17,721 nucleotides of DNA from an uncultured Clostridia bacterium (GCA_948485625.1 CAOMRW010000029.1:1-17721), one strand, 5' to 3'. Counted from the first letter of the stretch, positions 1 to 8,006 are shown. Notes: generated by a model from the sequence alone, not told the origin. Numbers and translations are program-made.

Positions 1-95
1 TCTGTTTTTAATATTGCTACATCTTCTTTTAATTCTGCTACGTCTGTTTTTAATACTGCTACATCTTCTTTTAACTCTGTTACATCTAAATCTAA
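1..95. repeat. 21-base tandem repeat encoding coiled-coil heptads
   Basis: Imperfect tandem units of 21 bases (7 codons) run from the window edge to about 95. Alternate units are more alike (GTAGCAGTATTAAAAACAGA-like and GTAGCAGAATTAAAAGAAGA-like), giving a 42-base higher-order period. The repeat is coding and explained by the coiled coil, and such arrays can change copy number by slippage. Confidence 0.7.
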
Positions 96-161
96 TTTTT
101 TTAGTTTTTCTGTTGTAAAGTCAAGTTTTTCTAATACTAATTTTTCAAATTCTGCACTCAT
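1..161 (-). CDS. Partial coiled-coil protein of unknown function (N-terminal part)
   Basis: The gene starts with ATG at 161 and runs off the left edge of the window, so only about 53 codons are visible. A strong ribosome binding site (GAAAGGAGG on the minus strand, about 168-177) supports the start. After a short lead-in (MSAEFEKLVLEKLDF) the protein becomes a regular seven-residue repeat of the type V-x-x-L-K-x-D, with Val and Leu at the heptad core positions and Lys/Glu/Asp outside. This is a textbook amphipathic coiled coil. At DNA level the repeat is a 21-base tandem unit. Such short heptad proteins are common in Clostridia and may be oligomerisation modules, but no function can be assigned. 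The gene is real; its identity and length are unknown. Confidence 0.75.
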   Translation of the reverse strand, partial: MSAEFEKLVLEKLDFTTEKLKKLDLDVTELKEDVAVLKTDVAELKEDVAILKT

Positions 162-275
162 AGTATCGCCTCCTTTCTTTTGATATTTTCAATTGATTTT
201 TTCTACCTCGTGAAATAAATGTGAACTGAGGCTATATTTGAATAAGTCAAAACTTATATTTGAAAAAATCTTAGT

Positions 276-303
276 AATTATACTTCTCTGTTGAAGTATA
301 ATT
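276..303 (+). terminator. Perfect 11-bp hairpin followed by T7
   Basis: The arms 276-286 (AATTATACTTC) and 293-303 (GAAGTATAATT) pair perfectly around a 6-base loop. Seven T residues at 302-308 follow on the plus strand. It looks like a plus-strand intrinsic terminator, but no plus-strand gene is visible upstream. It may end an unseen transcript, or be an inverted repeat in the leader of the minus-strand coiled-coil gene. Confidence 0.35.
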
Positions 304-330
304 TTTTTGAATTAAAACTTAAATGAATTA

Positions 331-364
331 AAATAAGTATGGCATTATAATACCACACTTATTT
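331..364 (-). terminator. Probable terminator of the rubrerythrin gene
   Basis: An inverted repeat (AATAAGTATGG at 332-342, CCACACTTATT at 353-363) lies about 60 bases past the rubrerythrin stop. Two mismatched positions (339/356 and 343/352) become U-G wobble pairs only in minus-strand RNA. The stem is therefore more stable in that direction, and TTTTAATT follows it there. Confidence 0.6.
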
Positions 365-426
365 GTAAAAATCAACTATTTTTAAAAATTTTATTTATAT
401 TCTAGAATAATTCATTTTATTAGTTA

Positions 427-966
427 TTAATAATTTTCAGCTTTTATTTCAAAATAAGCTTTTGGATGTGCACATACTGGGCATATTTCTGGAGCATTTT
501 TTCCAATTACTATATGTCCACAATTTCTACATTTCCAAATTCTATCTCCATCTCTGCTAAATACTAATCCATTTTCTACATTTTCTAATAATTTTAAATA
601 TCTAGCTTCATGTTCTTTTTCTATTTTAGCAACTTCTGAGAATAAGAATGCGATATGGTCAAATCCTTCTTCTTTTGCTTCTTTTGCCATTCTGTCATAC
701 ATATCTGTCCATTCATAGTTTTCACCTTCTGCTGCAGCTTTTAAGTTTTCAGCTGTTGATTTTATATCTCCACCTTGTAATAATTTAAACCACATTTTTG
801 CATGTTCTTTTTCATTATCAGCTGTTTCTAAGAATATTGCTGCTAATTGCTCATATCCTTCTTTTTTTGCTTTACTTGCAAAATATGTATATTTATTTCT
901 TGCTTGTGATTCTCCTGCAAAAGCTTCCATTAAATTTTTTTCTGTTTTAGAACCTTTTAATTCCAT
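427..966 (-). CDS. rbr: Rubrerythrin
   Basis: The 179-residue length is typical of rubrerythrin, a cytoplasmic non-haem iron protein that reduces hydrogen peroxide in anaerobes. Residues 1 to about 135 are a ferritin-like four-helix bundle carrying the di-iron ligand pattern: an E in GESQARN, E and the E-x-x-H of DNEKEHA, and a second E/EKEH set in SEVAKIEKEHEARY. The last 40 residues form a rubredoxin-like domain with two C-x-x-C pairs (CRNC and CPVC) for a mononuclear iron. The start at 966 is fixed by a clear AGGAGG about 7 bases upstream. The gene is transcribed alone, with a strong promoter at 1001-1029 and a terminator at 331-364, and it is divergent from the U32 gene. Oxidative-stress control would be expected, but I see no convincing PerR box. 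Confidence 0.96.
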   Translation of the reverse strand: MELKGSKTEKNLMEAFAGESQARNKYTYFASKAKKEGYEQLAAIFLETADNEKEHAKMWFKLLQGGDIKSTAENLKAAAEGENYEWTDMYDRMAKEAKEEGFDHIAFLFSEVAKIEKEHEARYLKLLENVENGLVFSRDGDRIWKCRNCGHIVIGKNAPEICPVCAHPKAYFEIKAENY

Positions 967-1000
967 TTTGTTACCTCCTAAAATTTATTTTTCGTATTAG

Positions 1001-1029
1001 ATTTTATTAAAAAACTTCTTAATTGTCAA
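1001..1029 (-). promoter_or_regulatory. Sigma-A promoter of rubrerythrin
   Basis: On the minus strand, TTGACA (1029-1024) is followed after exactly 17 bases by TAAAAT (1006-1001). The predicted start near 994 leaves a short leader that contains the AGGAGG site. Confidence 0.8.
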
Positions 1030-1065
1030 GCTTTTAGCTTATGTTTTACGAAGTTATTTTAATAT

Positions 1066-1094
1066 TTTACTTTATTACAAAATAATGTTATAAT
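1066..1094 (+). promoter_or_regulatory. Sigma-A promoter of the U32 gene
   Basis: TTTACT (1066-1071), 17 bases, TATAAT (1089-1094). The expected transcription start near 1101 is only about 13 bases from the ATG at 1114 and falls inside the AGGAGG site at 1100-1105, so the leader would be unusually short. Confidence 0.7.
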
Positions 1095-1113
1095 CTCTTA
1101 GGAGGATAAAAAA

Positions 1114-3548
1114 ATGGTTGATTTATTATCACCTGTTGGTGATTTTGATTGTTTGAAAGCTGCTGTTCAGAATGGTGCTAATAGTGTTTACTTTGGAGCT
1201 GATTTATTTAGTGCAAGAGCATTTGCTTCTAATTTTGATTTAAATGATTTAGAAAAAGCTATAATATATGCTAAATCACGTGGTGTAAAAACAAATCTTA
1301 CATTAAATACCTTAATTAAAGATAATGAATTTCAAGATGCTTTTGAACTTGCTAGAAAGGCTTATGAATTTGGTATAGATGCCATAATAGTTCAAGATTT
1401 GGGATTAGCAAAACAATTAGTAAAACATTTCCCTAATTTAGATATTCATGCAAGTACACAAATGTCTATTCATAATCTTCAAGGTGTTTTAGAAATGGAA
1501 CAATTAGGATTTAAAAGAGTGGTATTAGCACGCGAACTTTCTTTACCTGAAATAGAATATATTTGTTCTAATTCTAATATAGAAATAGAATGTTTTATTC
1601 ATGGTGCTTTATGTATTTCTTATTCAGGACAATGTCTGTTTTCTAGTATGATTGGTGGACGTTCTGGTAATCGTGGAAAATGTGCTCAAGCTTGTAGACT
1701 TCCATATGAATTACTAGAGAATGATAAAAAAGTTGATTGTGGTCATCTATTAAGTCCTCGTGATTTATGTGGATTAGATTTCATTCCTGATCTAATAAAT
1801 GCTGGTGTCACTTGTCTTAAAATAGAAGGGAGAATGAAAAATCCTGAATATGTTGCTACAGTCACACGAATTTATAGAAAGTATATTAATTTAGCTGAAA
1901 GTTCTGAGAAATATATTATTGATGAAGATGATAGAAAAACACTATTACAAGTATTTAATAGGGGGATGTCTTCAACTGGGCATCTTTTAGATAAACCTAA
2001 TAAAAATTTAGTTTTTAAAGAGAAACCTAATAATATGGGTTTGTTTTTGGGGAAAGTTGAAAAATACAATAAAAATAAAGGATATATAACTGTCAAATTA
2101 CAAGAACCAATTGAAATTGGTGACTCTGTTTCTTTAGAAAAAGAAGACGGTACATATAATGTTTCCGAATTAATGTTTAAAGATAAAAATATTAAAGAAT
2201 CACATATTGGTCAATCTGTTACTATTGGAAGAATGAAAGGTAATATTAATTTAGGTGATAAAATATTCAAGATTTCTTCAAAAAAAATAAATTTACTTGC
2301 TCGTGATAGTATAAAAAATGAAAATAGAAAAGTTGATTTAAATTGTAAAATTATTATAAAGAAAGGTCTTCCTATTGAACTTAATGTTACTTCTGCTAAT
2401 GATTTGGATATTTATTCAAATTTAAATATTACTTGTAAATCTGAAATTATTCCTGAAGTAGCCAAAAATAGACCTTTAGAAAAAGAAAAAGTTTTATTAC
2501 AATTAAGTAAAACTACTGATTCTATTTATAATTTTAAAAATATTGATATTGTATTAGATGATGGTTTGTTTTTACCTAAAATAAGTACTTTAAATGAACT
2601 TAGACGAAATGTATTAAATCTTACATATAATTTTGCAATTACTAATATAAAAAAATCTAATTTAGATATTAATTGTGATAATTTAGAAACTGATTCTGAT
2701 TATTTTAATAACTCTGATGTGGAAAATAAACAAATTTCAGTCTTGTTAAATATTTTAAATACTGAATTTGATTATTCAAAATTGGAAAATATTGATAATG
2801 TTTATGTTCCATTAAAATACTTTACAAATAGTAAATACTCAGAAGTCTTATATACTTTACAGCAAAAATCTAATATTTATATTTATATGCCTACTATAAT
2901 AAAAGCTAATTATATAAATTTATTTTATAATAATATAGAAAGAACTGTAGAAAAATATAATATTAAAGGTTTTGTAATTTCTAATATTTCTAATATCAAA
3001 TTATTAGAGGATGTTTTAAAAGATAAAAAATATAATTTTGAATTAATTGCAAACTATACTTTTAATGTTTTTAATAATTATACTGTTAATGAATTAAAAA
3101 ATTTAAATTTTTCTAGATTTACTATTTCTCCTGAATCTGACAAAGAAATTATTAAAAATTTATCACGGTCAAAATATAAATTTGTCTAATGAATTAATAG
3201 TTTATGGAAATACACCTTTAATGAATATGAATTATTGTCTTAATCGGAAAAACAAATAAGTGTTATCCTACTTGTACTTCAATGTGCAATTCAAATAATA
3301 AATATTATTTGAAAGATAGACTTAACATGAATTTTAGAGTTTTATTTGATAATATTCAAACAGTATCAACAATTTATAATAGTAAGATTCTTTCTATTTG
3401 TTATAATGAGTTTAATGTTAATAATCTTAGAATTGATATTTTAGATGAAAATGTTGATGATATAAATTATATTGTAAGTCAAACTTTAAATAATAAAAGA
3501 TTAGAAGGAAAAATATATACTAATGGAAATCTAAATCGACAAATATAG
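1114..3548 (+). CDS. U32 peptidase-family protein, two in-frame CGG frame shifts
   Basis: Relatives with this architecture (RlhA, TrhP) act in 5-hydroxylation of rRNA or tRNA pyrimidines, and older annotations call them collagenase-like proteases. The start at 1114 has an AGGAGG site. The N-terminal barrel opens with LLSPVGDFDCLKAAVQNGA. The U32 signature is at about residues 160-178 (ECFIHGALC, then SGQC), with Cys167, 174, 190 and 194 as likely iron-sulfur ligands. Uninterrupted reading stops at 3189, after 691 residues. The family's C-terminal part continues without loss in the other frames: ELIVYGNTPLM, then YC, CYPTCTSMC, YYLKDR, and a closing YTNGNLNRQI. Both frame changes fall on in-frame CGG codons (3166 and 3245). 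Skipping one C at each gives a continuous 810-codon protein ending at 3548. The alternatives are a recent pseudogene or sequence errors, which fit poorly given the same pattern in two other genes. Confidence 0.9.
3166..3168 (+). other. CGG frame-shift site 1 (U32 gene, codon 685)
   Basis: The in-frame context is TCA CGG TCA; frame 0 reaches a stop at 3187-3189. Skipping C3166 gives GGT (Gly) and opens the frame encoding NELIVYGNTPLMNMNYC, which matches the family's C-terminal region. Confidence 0.85.
3245..3247 (+). other. CGG frame-shift site 2 (U32 gene, codon 711)
   Basis: In the frame entered at site 1 the context is CTT AAT CGG AAA, with a stop four codons later (3257). Skipping C3245 gives GGA (Gly) and continues GKTNKCYPTCTSMC to the family C-terminus. 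Confidence 0.85.
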
Positions 3549-3579
3549 TACTTAGTATAAAATTGATAGCTGTTGTTAC

Positions 3580-3629
3580 AAAAAAGAAAAACTTGAAAAT
3601 TGTTTAAAATTTTCAAGTTTTTCTTTTTT
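3580..3629. terminator. Bidirectional terminator between convergent genes
   Basis: A perfect stem of about 21 bp (3581-3601 with 3608-3628) is A-rich on one arm and T-rich on the other, so it carries a U-run in both directions. It ends the U32 transcript and, reading leftward, overlaps the stop codon of the RNHCP gene (3628-3630). Confidence 0.85.
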
Positions 3630-3945
3630 AAATTTGTTTACTACTTAATTCTATTAATAAGTCCATATTATCATCTTTAGCTGCTTTATTTCTTCTAATT
3701 GCTCCACACTTTTTACATTTAAAAATAATAACATATCCTTTTTTCCCATCTACTTCCATACTCACAGGTTCTAAATCTCCATGGCAACTTTCAGCTCTAT
3801 CTCCTGGATTTTTATCTACATGTTTTGAATGCAAACAATATGGACAGTGGTTTCTACATGAATATCCTAATTTGGGTATTGTCTTGCCACAATTTTCGCA
3901 TATAAATTCTTCATCTATTTCTGTAAATCTACTATTTTCTAACAT
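3628..3945 (-). CDS. RNHCP-domain zinc-ribbon protein
   Basis: This is a small protein of 105 residues with three pairs of zinc-type cysteines: CENCGK near residue 16, the namesake block CRNHCPYCLHSKHVD near residues 30-45, and CKKCGAIRRNKAA near residues 80-95. PGDRAESCHGDLEPV between them is also typical of the RNHCP family. The function of this family is not established; the architecture suggests a structural or nucleic-acid-binding zinc protein. I place the start at MLENSRF (3945), because AGGGAGAAG lies just upstream. A longer reading from 3975 would begin inside a palindromic repeat and is unlikely. The gene follows the nucleoside kinase in the same direction, with the repeat 3969-4005 between them, and probably shares its transcript. 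Confidence 0.85.
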   Translation of the reverse strand: MLENSRFTEIDEEFICENCGKTIPKLGYSCRNHCPYCLHSKHVDKNPGDRAESCHGDLEPVSMEVDGKKGYVIIFKCKKCGAIRRNKAAKDDNMDLLIELSSKQI

Positions 3946-3968
3946 AATTCTTCTCCCTGTTCGTTTAA

Positions 3969-4005
3969 TGTCCAAAAGGTACAGTCCCTTCTGGACATTT
4001 TTGTC
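3969..4005. repeat. GGGAC-type palindromic element, copy 1
   Basis: TGTCCA (3969-3974) pairs with TGGACA (3992-3997), with an inner AAGG/CCTT stem. The spacing and flanks (CTTCTGGACATTTTTGTC) closely resemble the element at 16828-16876, suggesting one family. It sits about 10 bases upstream of the RNHCP ribosome binding site. Confidence 0.6.
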
Positions 4006-4027
4006 AATTTTCCTCGATTTTATTTAA

Positions 4028-5671
4028 TTAGTGTAAATCAAATATTCCTCCACCTAAAAATTCTTTTAGTAATGAATTTGTTGGTACATATTCATTTGGT
4101 ATTTCTCTAAAATATTTTAACATATTTATTAGTCTTTGTGCTTCTGCATATTCTTTATAATCTCTATCTATTTCTTGTAATAATGGCATTGCTACTTTTT
4201 TTAGTGCACCTAATTCATATATTAAAGATGTGTTAAATATACTGTCTGCTTCTTCTTGGAATGGAAATATATTCTTAACTTCTCCTTCTGTTACTTTGTG
4301 CCATGTATTTAATGTGTTTAATGCAGAATATCCTCTAAATTGATAGTCTCTTACTATTCTTCTTACTAGTCTTGTGTCTGTTGTTGATATTCTGTTATAT
4401 CTATCCATGTTTAATACTGTTAATGCACTTATATATATTTTATATTTTTGATTCTTTGATATCTGACTTGTTAATTTATCATTTAAGCAATGTATTCCTT
4501 CTATTACTAGAATTTCATCTTTTTCTAATTTCATTTTCTTTCCATTGTATCTTTTAGTTCCCACATGGAAATCAAATTCTGGTATTTCTATTTCTTCTCC
4601 CTTTAATAATTTTACAAGGTGGTCATTAAATAGTTCTAAATCAATTGCTTCTATACATTCAAAGTTATATTCACCATTTTCATCTCTTGGTGTATCTTGC
4701 CTTTCTACAAAATAATTGTCTACTGATATTGTTACTGGTTTTAATCCATTTAATTTTAATTGTATACCTAGTCTTTGTGCAAATGTTGTTTTTCCTGATG
4801 ATGATGGTCCTGCAATTAATATCATTTTGACATCTTTTCTTTTTAATATATCATCTGCTATATTGGCTATTTTCTTTTCATGTAGTGCTTCTGCAAGCAT
4901 TATTATATCTTTTATTCTATTTTCTTCTATCGCTTTGTTTAATTTATATACTGTATTTACATTTAATACAGCATGTATCTTTTCAAATTCTTCCAATGCC
5001 CATGCTAATTTTTTTGTTTCTTCAAATTTAGCTAATTCTGTTGGTTTTTTTGAGCTTGGATATCTTATTAAAAATCCATCATCATATTTGTTTACATCAA
5101 ATGTTTGTATTACTCCTGTTCTATTTGCTAATACTCCATAACAATAATTATAATATTTTTCACAATAATACATGTATATTATACTATTTTCTTCAAAGTC
5201 ATATTGTAATCTTCCCTTAGATGTATCTGTCATTTCATAAAATTCATTTGCTTGTTTTCTTGTCATCTCTATTTTTTCTATTTTTAAATTTTTGTCTATT
5301 ATTTCTTGCATTTTTTCTTTTAAGTTTTTTATAAATTCTTGTGTTATTTCTAAAGTATCACATTTACAAAACATAGCATTTCCTAGTTGATATTCAACTG
5401 TTAATTTTTCTTTTGGATATAACTTTTCAAATGCTTTTCCCATTATATATACTAATGTTCTTCTATATATTTTCATTCCTTCTTTTGAAGATATATCTAT
5501 TAATTCTATTTTTGCATCTTCTTCTATTTCTGTTTCTAAATTTCTATATTCATTATTATATAAGCATCCTACTATTTCATATTTACTTTTTTCTATTTCT
5601 TCTTTAAATGCTTGACTTACTGTCAATCCATTTTCTATTTTTGTTTTTCTTCCATTATATCTTACATTCAT
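4028..5671 (-). CDS. Nucleoside kinase with TGS domain (uridine kinase-like)
   Basis: The 547 residues have the fusion layout seen in many Clostridia. An N-terminal TGS/ubiquitin-like domain (about 1-60) is followed by a region related to the editing-domain side of threonyl-tRNA synthetase (about 70-240). A phosphoribulokinase/uridine kinase domain starts near 280. The P-loop GPSSSGKT is at residues 288-295. It is followed by the substrate-side motif SVDNYF, then EFDFHVGTKRY, and the Walker B-like stretch LVIEGIHCLN. The expected reaction is ATP-dependent phosphorylation of a nucleoside such as uridine in the cytoplasm; the true substrate of the fusion form is not known. The start has GAGGAGG about 7 bases upstream and a promoter at 5702-5730. 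Confidence 0.9.
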   Translation of the reverse strand: MNVRYNGRKTKIENGLTVSQAFKEEIEKSKYEIVGCLYNNEYRNLETEIEEDAKIELIDISSKEGMKIYRRTLVYIMGKAFEKLYPKEKLTVEYQLGNAMFCKCDTLEITQEFIKNLKEKMQEIIDKNLKIEKIEMTRKQANEFYEMTDTSKGRLQYDFEENSIIYMYYCEKYYNYCYGVLANRTGVIQTFDVNKYDDGFLIRYPSSKKPTELAKFEETKKLAWALEEFEKIHAVLNVNTVYKLNKAIEENRIKDIIMLAEALHEKKIANIADDILKRKDVKMILIAGPSSSGKTTFAQRLGIQLKLNGLKPVTISVDNYFVERQDTPRDENGEYNFECIEAIDLELFNDHLVKLLKGEEIEIPEFDFHVGTKRYNGKKMKLEKDEILVIEGIHCLNDKLTSQISKNQKYKIYISALTVLNMDRYNRISTTDTRLVRRIVRDYQFRGYSALNTLNTWHKVTEGEVKNIFPFQEEADSIFNTSLIYELGALKKVAMPLLQEIDRDYKEYAEAQRLINMLKYFREIPNEYVPTNSLLKEFLGGGIFDLH

Positions 5672-5701
5672 TTTTATTCCTCCTCTTTTGCTCTGTTTTA
5701 T

Positions 5702-5730
5702 ATTTTATCTTAATTATATTAATAAGTCAA
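5702..5730 (-). promoter_or_regulatory. Sigma-A promoter of the nucleoside kinase operon
   Basis: Minus-strand TTGACT (5730-5725), 17-base spacer, TAAAAT (5707-5702), about 30 bases before the ATG at 5671. Confidence 0.75.
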
Positions 5731-5803
5731 TTACATTTTTTGGTTATATTTTATTATATTTTGGATATACTTTTATTAAATTATAAAAATTGGAGTTGAT
5801 TTT

Positions 5804-5992
5804 ATGGATTTAAAAAGAGTTCATTTTATTTTAGATAATAAAGAAAAATGTGATGTTTTTTATGATGATAGACCTGTATGGATTCAAGGTGTTGATTCTT
5901 CTAATGATATTGCAAAGGTTGGCTTTGTTGATAATTTTGAAGAAAAAGATGTGTATATTGAAGATTTATATGAAAAAAATTTGTTTAATTAA
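5804..5992 (+). CDS. sspH: H-type small acid-soluble spore protein
   Basis: This is a complete 62-residue gene with a TGGAG ribosome binding site at 5791-5795. The protein matches the SspH pattern throughout: an N-terminal M-D-x-x-R-x-x-x-I-L, then V-F-Y-D-D-R-P-V-W-I-Q-G-V-D in the middle, and an acidic C-terminus with VYIEDLYE. Members are made in the developing spore late in sporulation. Its presence is the best evidence here that the organism forms spores. A forespore sigma-F or sigma-G promoter would be expected, but the AT-rich upstream region shows none I can defend. A plus-strand terminator follows at 6000-6039. Confidence 0.92.
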   Translation: MDLKRVHFILDNKEKCDVFYDDRPVWIQGVDSSNDIAKVGFVDNFEEKDVYIEDLYEKNLFN

Positions 5993-5999
5993 GAATGTA

Positions 6000-6039
6000 A
6001 ATAACAACCAATAAATCGATTGATTTGTTGGTTGTTATT
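6000..6039 (+). terminator. Terminator after sspH
   Basis: An 18-bp stem (6000-6017 with 6022-6039) has a 4-base loop. The single imperfect position (T6012/G6027) is a U-G pair only in plus-strand RNA, which assigns it to sspH. The following T tract is weak. Confidence 0.65.
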
Positions 6040-6046
6040 ATATTTA

Positions 6047-7429
6047 TTAGAATTCAATTTTTTCAGAAATCCAAGCTTCAAGTTCGTCTATTTTAACTCT
6101 TATTTGTTCCATTGTATCTCTATCTCTTATAGTAACTGTTTCATCTTCTAGAGTATCAAAATCAATAGTTACACAATATGGTGTTCCTATTTCATCTTCT
6201 CTTCTATATCTTTTTCCTATTGATCCTGCTTCATCATAGTCACACATAAATTTTTTAGATAGTTTTGTATATACTTCTTGTGCTTTTTCTGATAATTTTT
6301 TAGATAATGGTAGAACTGCAACTTTGTATGGTGCTAGAGCTGGATGTAAATGTAATACAATTCTAGTATCTCCTTCTGTTATTTCTTCTTCATCATAACT
6401 ATTACATAAGAATGCTAATACAACTCTGTCAGCACCTAGTGATGGTTCTATTACATATGGTACATATTTTTCATTTGTTTCTGGGTCTTGATATGATAAA
6501 TCTTGTTTTGAATGGTTCATATGTTGTTTTAAATCATAATCAGTTCTATCAGCAATTCCCCATAATTCTCCCCAACCAAATGGGAATGCAAATTCGATAT
6601 CTGTTGTTGCTTTACTATAAAATACAAGTTCTTCTGCTGAGTGGTCTCTTAAACGTATATTTTCTTTTTTCATTCCTAATTCTAATAGCCAATTTTCACA
6701 ATAGTCTTTCCAATATTTATGCCATTCTAAGTCTGTTCCTGGCTTACAGAAAAATTCAAGTTCCATTTGTTCAAATTCTCTTGTTCTAAATGTAAAATTT
6801 CCTGGTGTTATTTCATTTCTAAAGGCTTTACCAATTTGAGCAATACCCATTGGCATCTTTTTTCTAGATGTTCTTACAATACTTTTAAAGTCTACAAATA
6901 TTCCTTGAGCTGTTTCTGGTCTTAAATATATCTCTGATGTTGTATCTTCTGTTACACCTTGAAATGTTTTGAACATTAAATTAAATTTTCTTATATCTGT
7001 AAAATTTGTTTTTCCGCAAGATGGACATGGTATATTGTTTGTTGTAATAAAGTCTATTAATTCTTTATCTGACATTCCATCTGCTATCATATCTTTTTGG
7101 TTGTCATGTGCCCATTCTTCAATTAATTTATCTGCTCTATGTCTTGTTTTACATTCTTTACAATCTATTAATGGGTCTGAAAATCCTCCAACATGTCCTG
7201 ATGCAACCCATGTTTCTGGATTCATTAAGATTGCTGCATCTAATCCTACAATATTAGGTTGTTCTTGTATGAATTTTTTTCTCCAAGCTGATTTTACATT
7301 ATTTTTTAATTCATTACCTAATGGTCCATAATCCCATGTATTTGCTAGTCCTCCATAAATTTCTGAACCAGGATATATAAATCCTCTATTTTTGCATAAT
7401 GCAACTAATGTGTCCATTGATTTTAACAT
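6047..7429 (-). CDS. glyQS: Glycyl-tRNA synthetase, dimeric (alpha2) type
   Basis: The 460 residues match the single-chain dimeric class II enzyme that attaches glycine to tRNA-Gly. Visible features in order: the N-terminal RGFIYPGSEIYGG; a zinc-type insertion with CKEC and CPSC; LRPETAQGIFVDFK; motif 2 (RNEITPGNFTFRTREFEQME); ADRTDYDLKQH; motif 3 (EPSLGADRVVLAFL); and a C-terminal anticodon-binding domain from about 365. The start has AGGAGG about 8 bases upstream. Expression is controlled by a glycine T-box (7573-7742), with a nested inverted repeat (7448-7570) between the T-box terminator and the ribosome binding site. The gene has no in-frame CGG; the one CGG string inside it (7014-7016) spans TGC-GGA. 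Confidence 0.97.
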   Translation of the reverse strand: MLKSMDTLVALCKNRGFIYPGSEIYGGLANTWDYGPLGNELKNNVKSAWRKKFIQEQPNIVGLDAAILMNPETWVASGHVGGFSDPLIDCKECKTRHRADKLIEEWAHDNQKDMIADGMSDKELIDFITTNNIPCPSCGKTNFTDIRKFNLMFKTFQGVTEDTTSEIYLRPETAQGIFVDFKSIVRTSRKKMPMGIAQIGKAFRNEITPGNFTFRTREFEQMELEFFCKPGTDLEWHKYWKDYCENWLLELGMKKENIRLRDHSAEELVFYSKATTDIEFAFPFGWGELWGIADRTDYDLKQHMNHSKQDLSYQDPETNEKYVPYVIEPSLGADRVVLAFLCNSYDEEEITEGDTRIVLHLHPALAPYKVAVLPLSKKLSEKAQEVYTKLSKKFMCDYDEAGSIGKRYRREDEIGTPYCVTIDFDTLEDETVTIRDRDTMEQIRVKIDELEAWISEKIEF

Positions 7430-7447
7430 AAAAATTCCTCCTTTATT

Positions 7448-7570
7448 AACTGTTTTTGGGGACGGAGGAAAAAAACAGTTTTTCTTTTTAATTCTTATTT
7501 TCTTAAAAAAATTTATAAATATTTTATATTTTCAAAACTGTTTTTTTCCTCCGTCCCCCCAAAAACAGTT
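7448..7570. repeat. GGGAC-type palindromic element, copy 2 (nested)
   Basis: Two arms of about 37 bases (7448-7485 and 7534-7570) are reverse complements apart from a GGGG/GGGGGG length difference. Each arm is itself a palindrome (AACTGTTTTT, then GGGGACGGAGG, then AAAAACAGTT), giving nested hairpins. It lies in the glyQS leader, directly upstream of the ribosome binding site and downstream of the T-box terminator. Confidence 0.85.
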
Positions 7571-7572
7571 TC

Positions 7573-7742
7573 AAAAAAAACTTCCATTCCTAGCATATTG
7601 CTAGGGACGAAAGTTTATTTCCGCGTTTCCACCCTAATTCTTAAAACTATTTTTATAGTTCTAAGCACCTTAATTTATATTACTCCAAAGCTCCCCATGC
7701 TTTTTTATTACAAGTATTCCACCATCACTTGCTCTCTTTTAA
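7573..7742 (-). promoter_or_regulatory. Glycine T-box riboswitch controlling glyQS
   Basis: On the minus strand the leader has a Stem I with the purine-rich AGAGAGC element and a specifier loop. GGA (7686-7684) is the likely specifier codon, read by tRNA-Gly. The T-box sequence AGGGTGGAAACGCGG (7635-7621) carries the bulge UGGA, which would pair with UCCA at the tRNA end; this fits the U discriminator base of bacterial tRNA-Gly. The competing terminator (7579-7615) has a long stem and a run of eight T (7580-7573). Uncharged tRNA-Gly should favour the antiterminator and turn on glyQS. The specifier call is less certain than the T-box and terminator. Confidence 0.88.
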
Positions 7743-7747
7743 TAAAA

Positions 7748-7776
7748 TTTATAGCATTTTTTCTTTTTCATTGTAA
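7748..7776 (-). promoter_or_regulatory. Promoter of the glyQS T-box transcript
   Basis: Minus-strand TTACAA (7776-7771), 17-base spacer, TATAAA (7753-7748), placing the start just before Stem I. Confidence 0.6.
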
Positions 7777-7801
7777 TTCTTATTTAATTTAATAATAAAA
7801 A

Positions 7802-7876
7802 TGGCAGGGGTAGAAGGATTCGAACCCTCACAGGCGGTTTTGGAGACCGATGTGCTACCATTGACACTATACCCCT
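7802..7876 (-). tRNA. trnW: tRNA-Trp (anticodon CCA)
   Basis: The 75 bases fold as a standard tRNA. The acceptor strand begins AGGGGTA and ends TACCCCT-G-CCA, with CCA encoded. The D arm is GTGT..GCAC and the T arm contains GGTTCGAATCC. The anticodon loop CTCCAAA shows anticodon CCA, reading UGG. The anticodon stem has one mismatch at its outer pair. No T-box-like or second tRNA adjoins it. It decodes the normal tryptophan codon and does not explain the CGG events. Confidence 0.96.
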
Positions 7877-7907
7877 ATATTTATTTGCTATTTTTAAATC
7901 TTTTATT

Positions 7908-7936
7908 ATATTAACACAATTTTATTTTTTTGACAA
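7908..7936 (-). promoter_or_regulatory. Promoter of tRNA-Trp
   Basis: Minus-strand TTGTCA (7936-7931), 17-base spacer, TAATAT (7913-7908), about 32 bases before the mature tRNA 5' end. Confidence 0.7.
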
Positions 7937-8006
7937 GTATTATTATTGATTTTTATTATTTTTTAAATTTATATTTCAATTTTTGTTCTATTTTTTTATT
8001 TTAGTC

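Noticed and set aside
1..95. CRISPR-like array
   Set aside because: The 21-base units are contiguous with no spacers and lie in frame inside a coiled-coil gene.
967..1113. PerR operator between rubrerythrin and the U32 gene
   Set aside because: AT-rich stretches resemble the box loosely, but no palindrome close to the consensus is present.
3166..3168. Simple CGG reassignment to another amino acid (Trp or Gln, as in some bacteria)
   Set aside because: A three-base reassignment would keep frame 0, which hits stops soon after most sites and does not restore the conserved downstream sequence.
1114..3548. Reading the U32, M23 and yqeG breaks as ordinary pseudogenes
   Set aside because: Random decay gives indels of both signs, at varied sequences, plus stops. 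Here all eight events are a single C before a GGT/GGA glycine codon at an in-frame CGG, and the rest of each gene is intact.
3946..3975. Upstream ATG start for the RNHCP protein
   Set aside because: It begins in palindromic element copy 1 without an SD. AGGGAGAAG fits the ATG at 3945.
7802..7876. tRNA-Trp as a possible CGG decoder
   Set aside because: Its anticodon is CCA and its loop is a normal seven bases, so it reads UGG. Nothing suggests four-base decoding.
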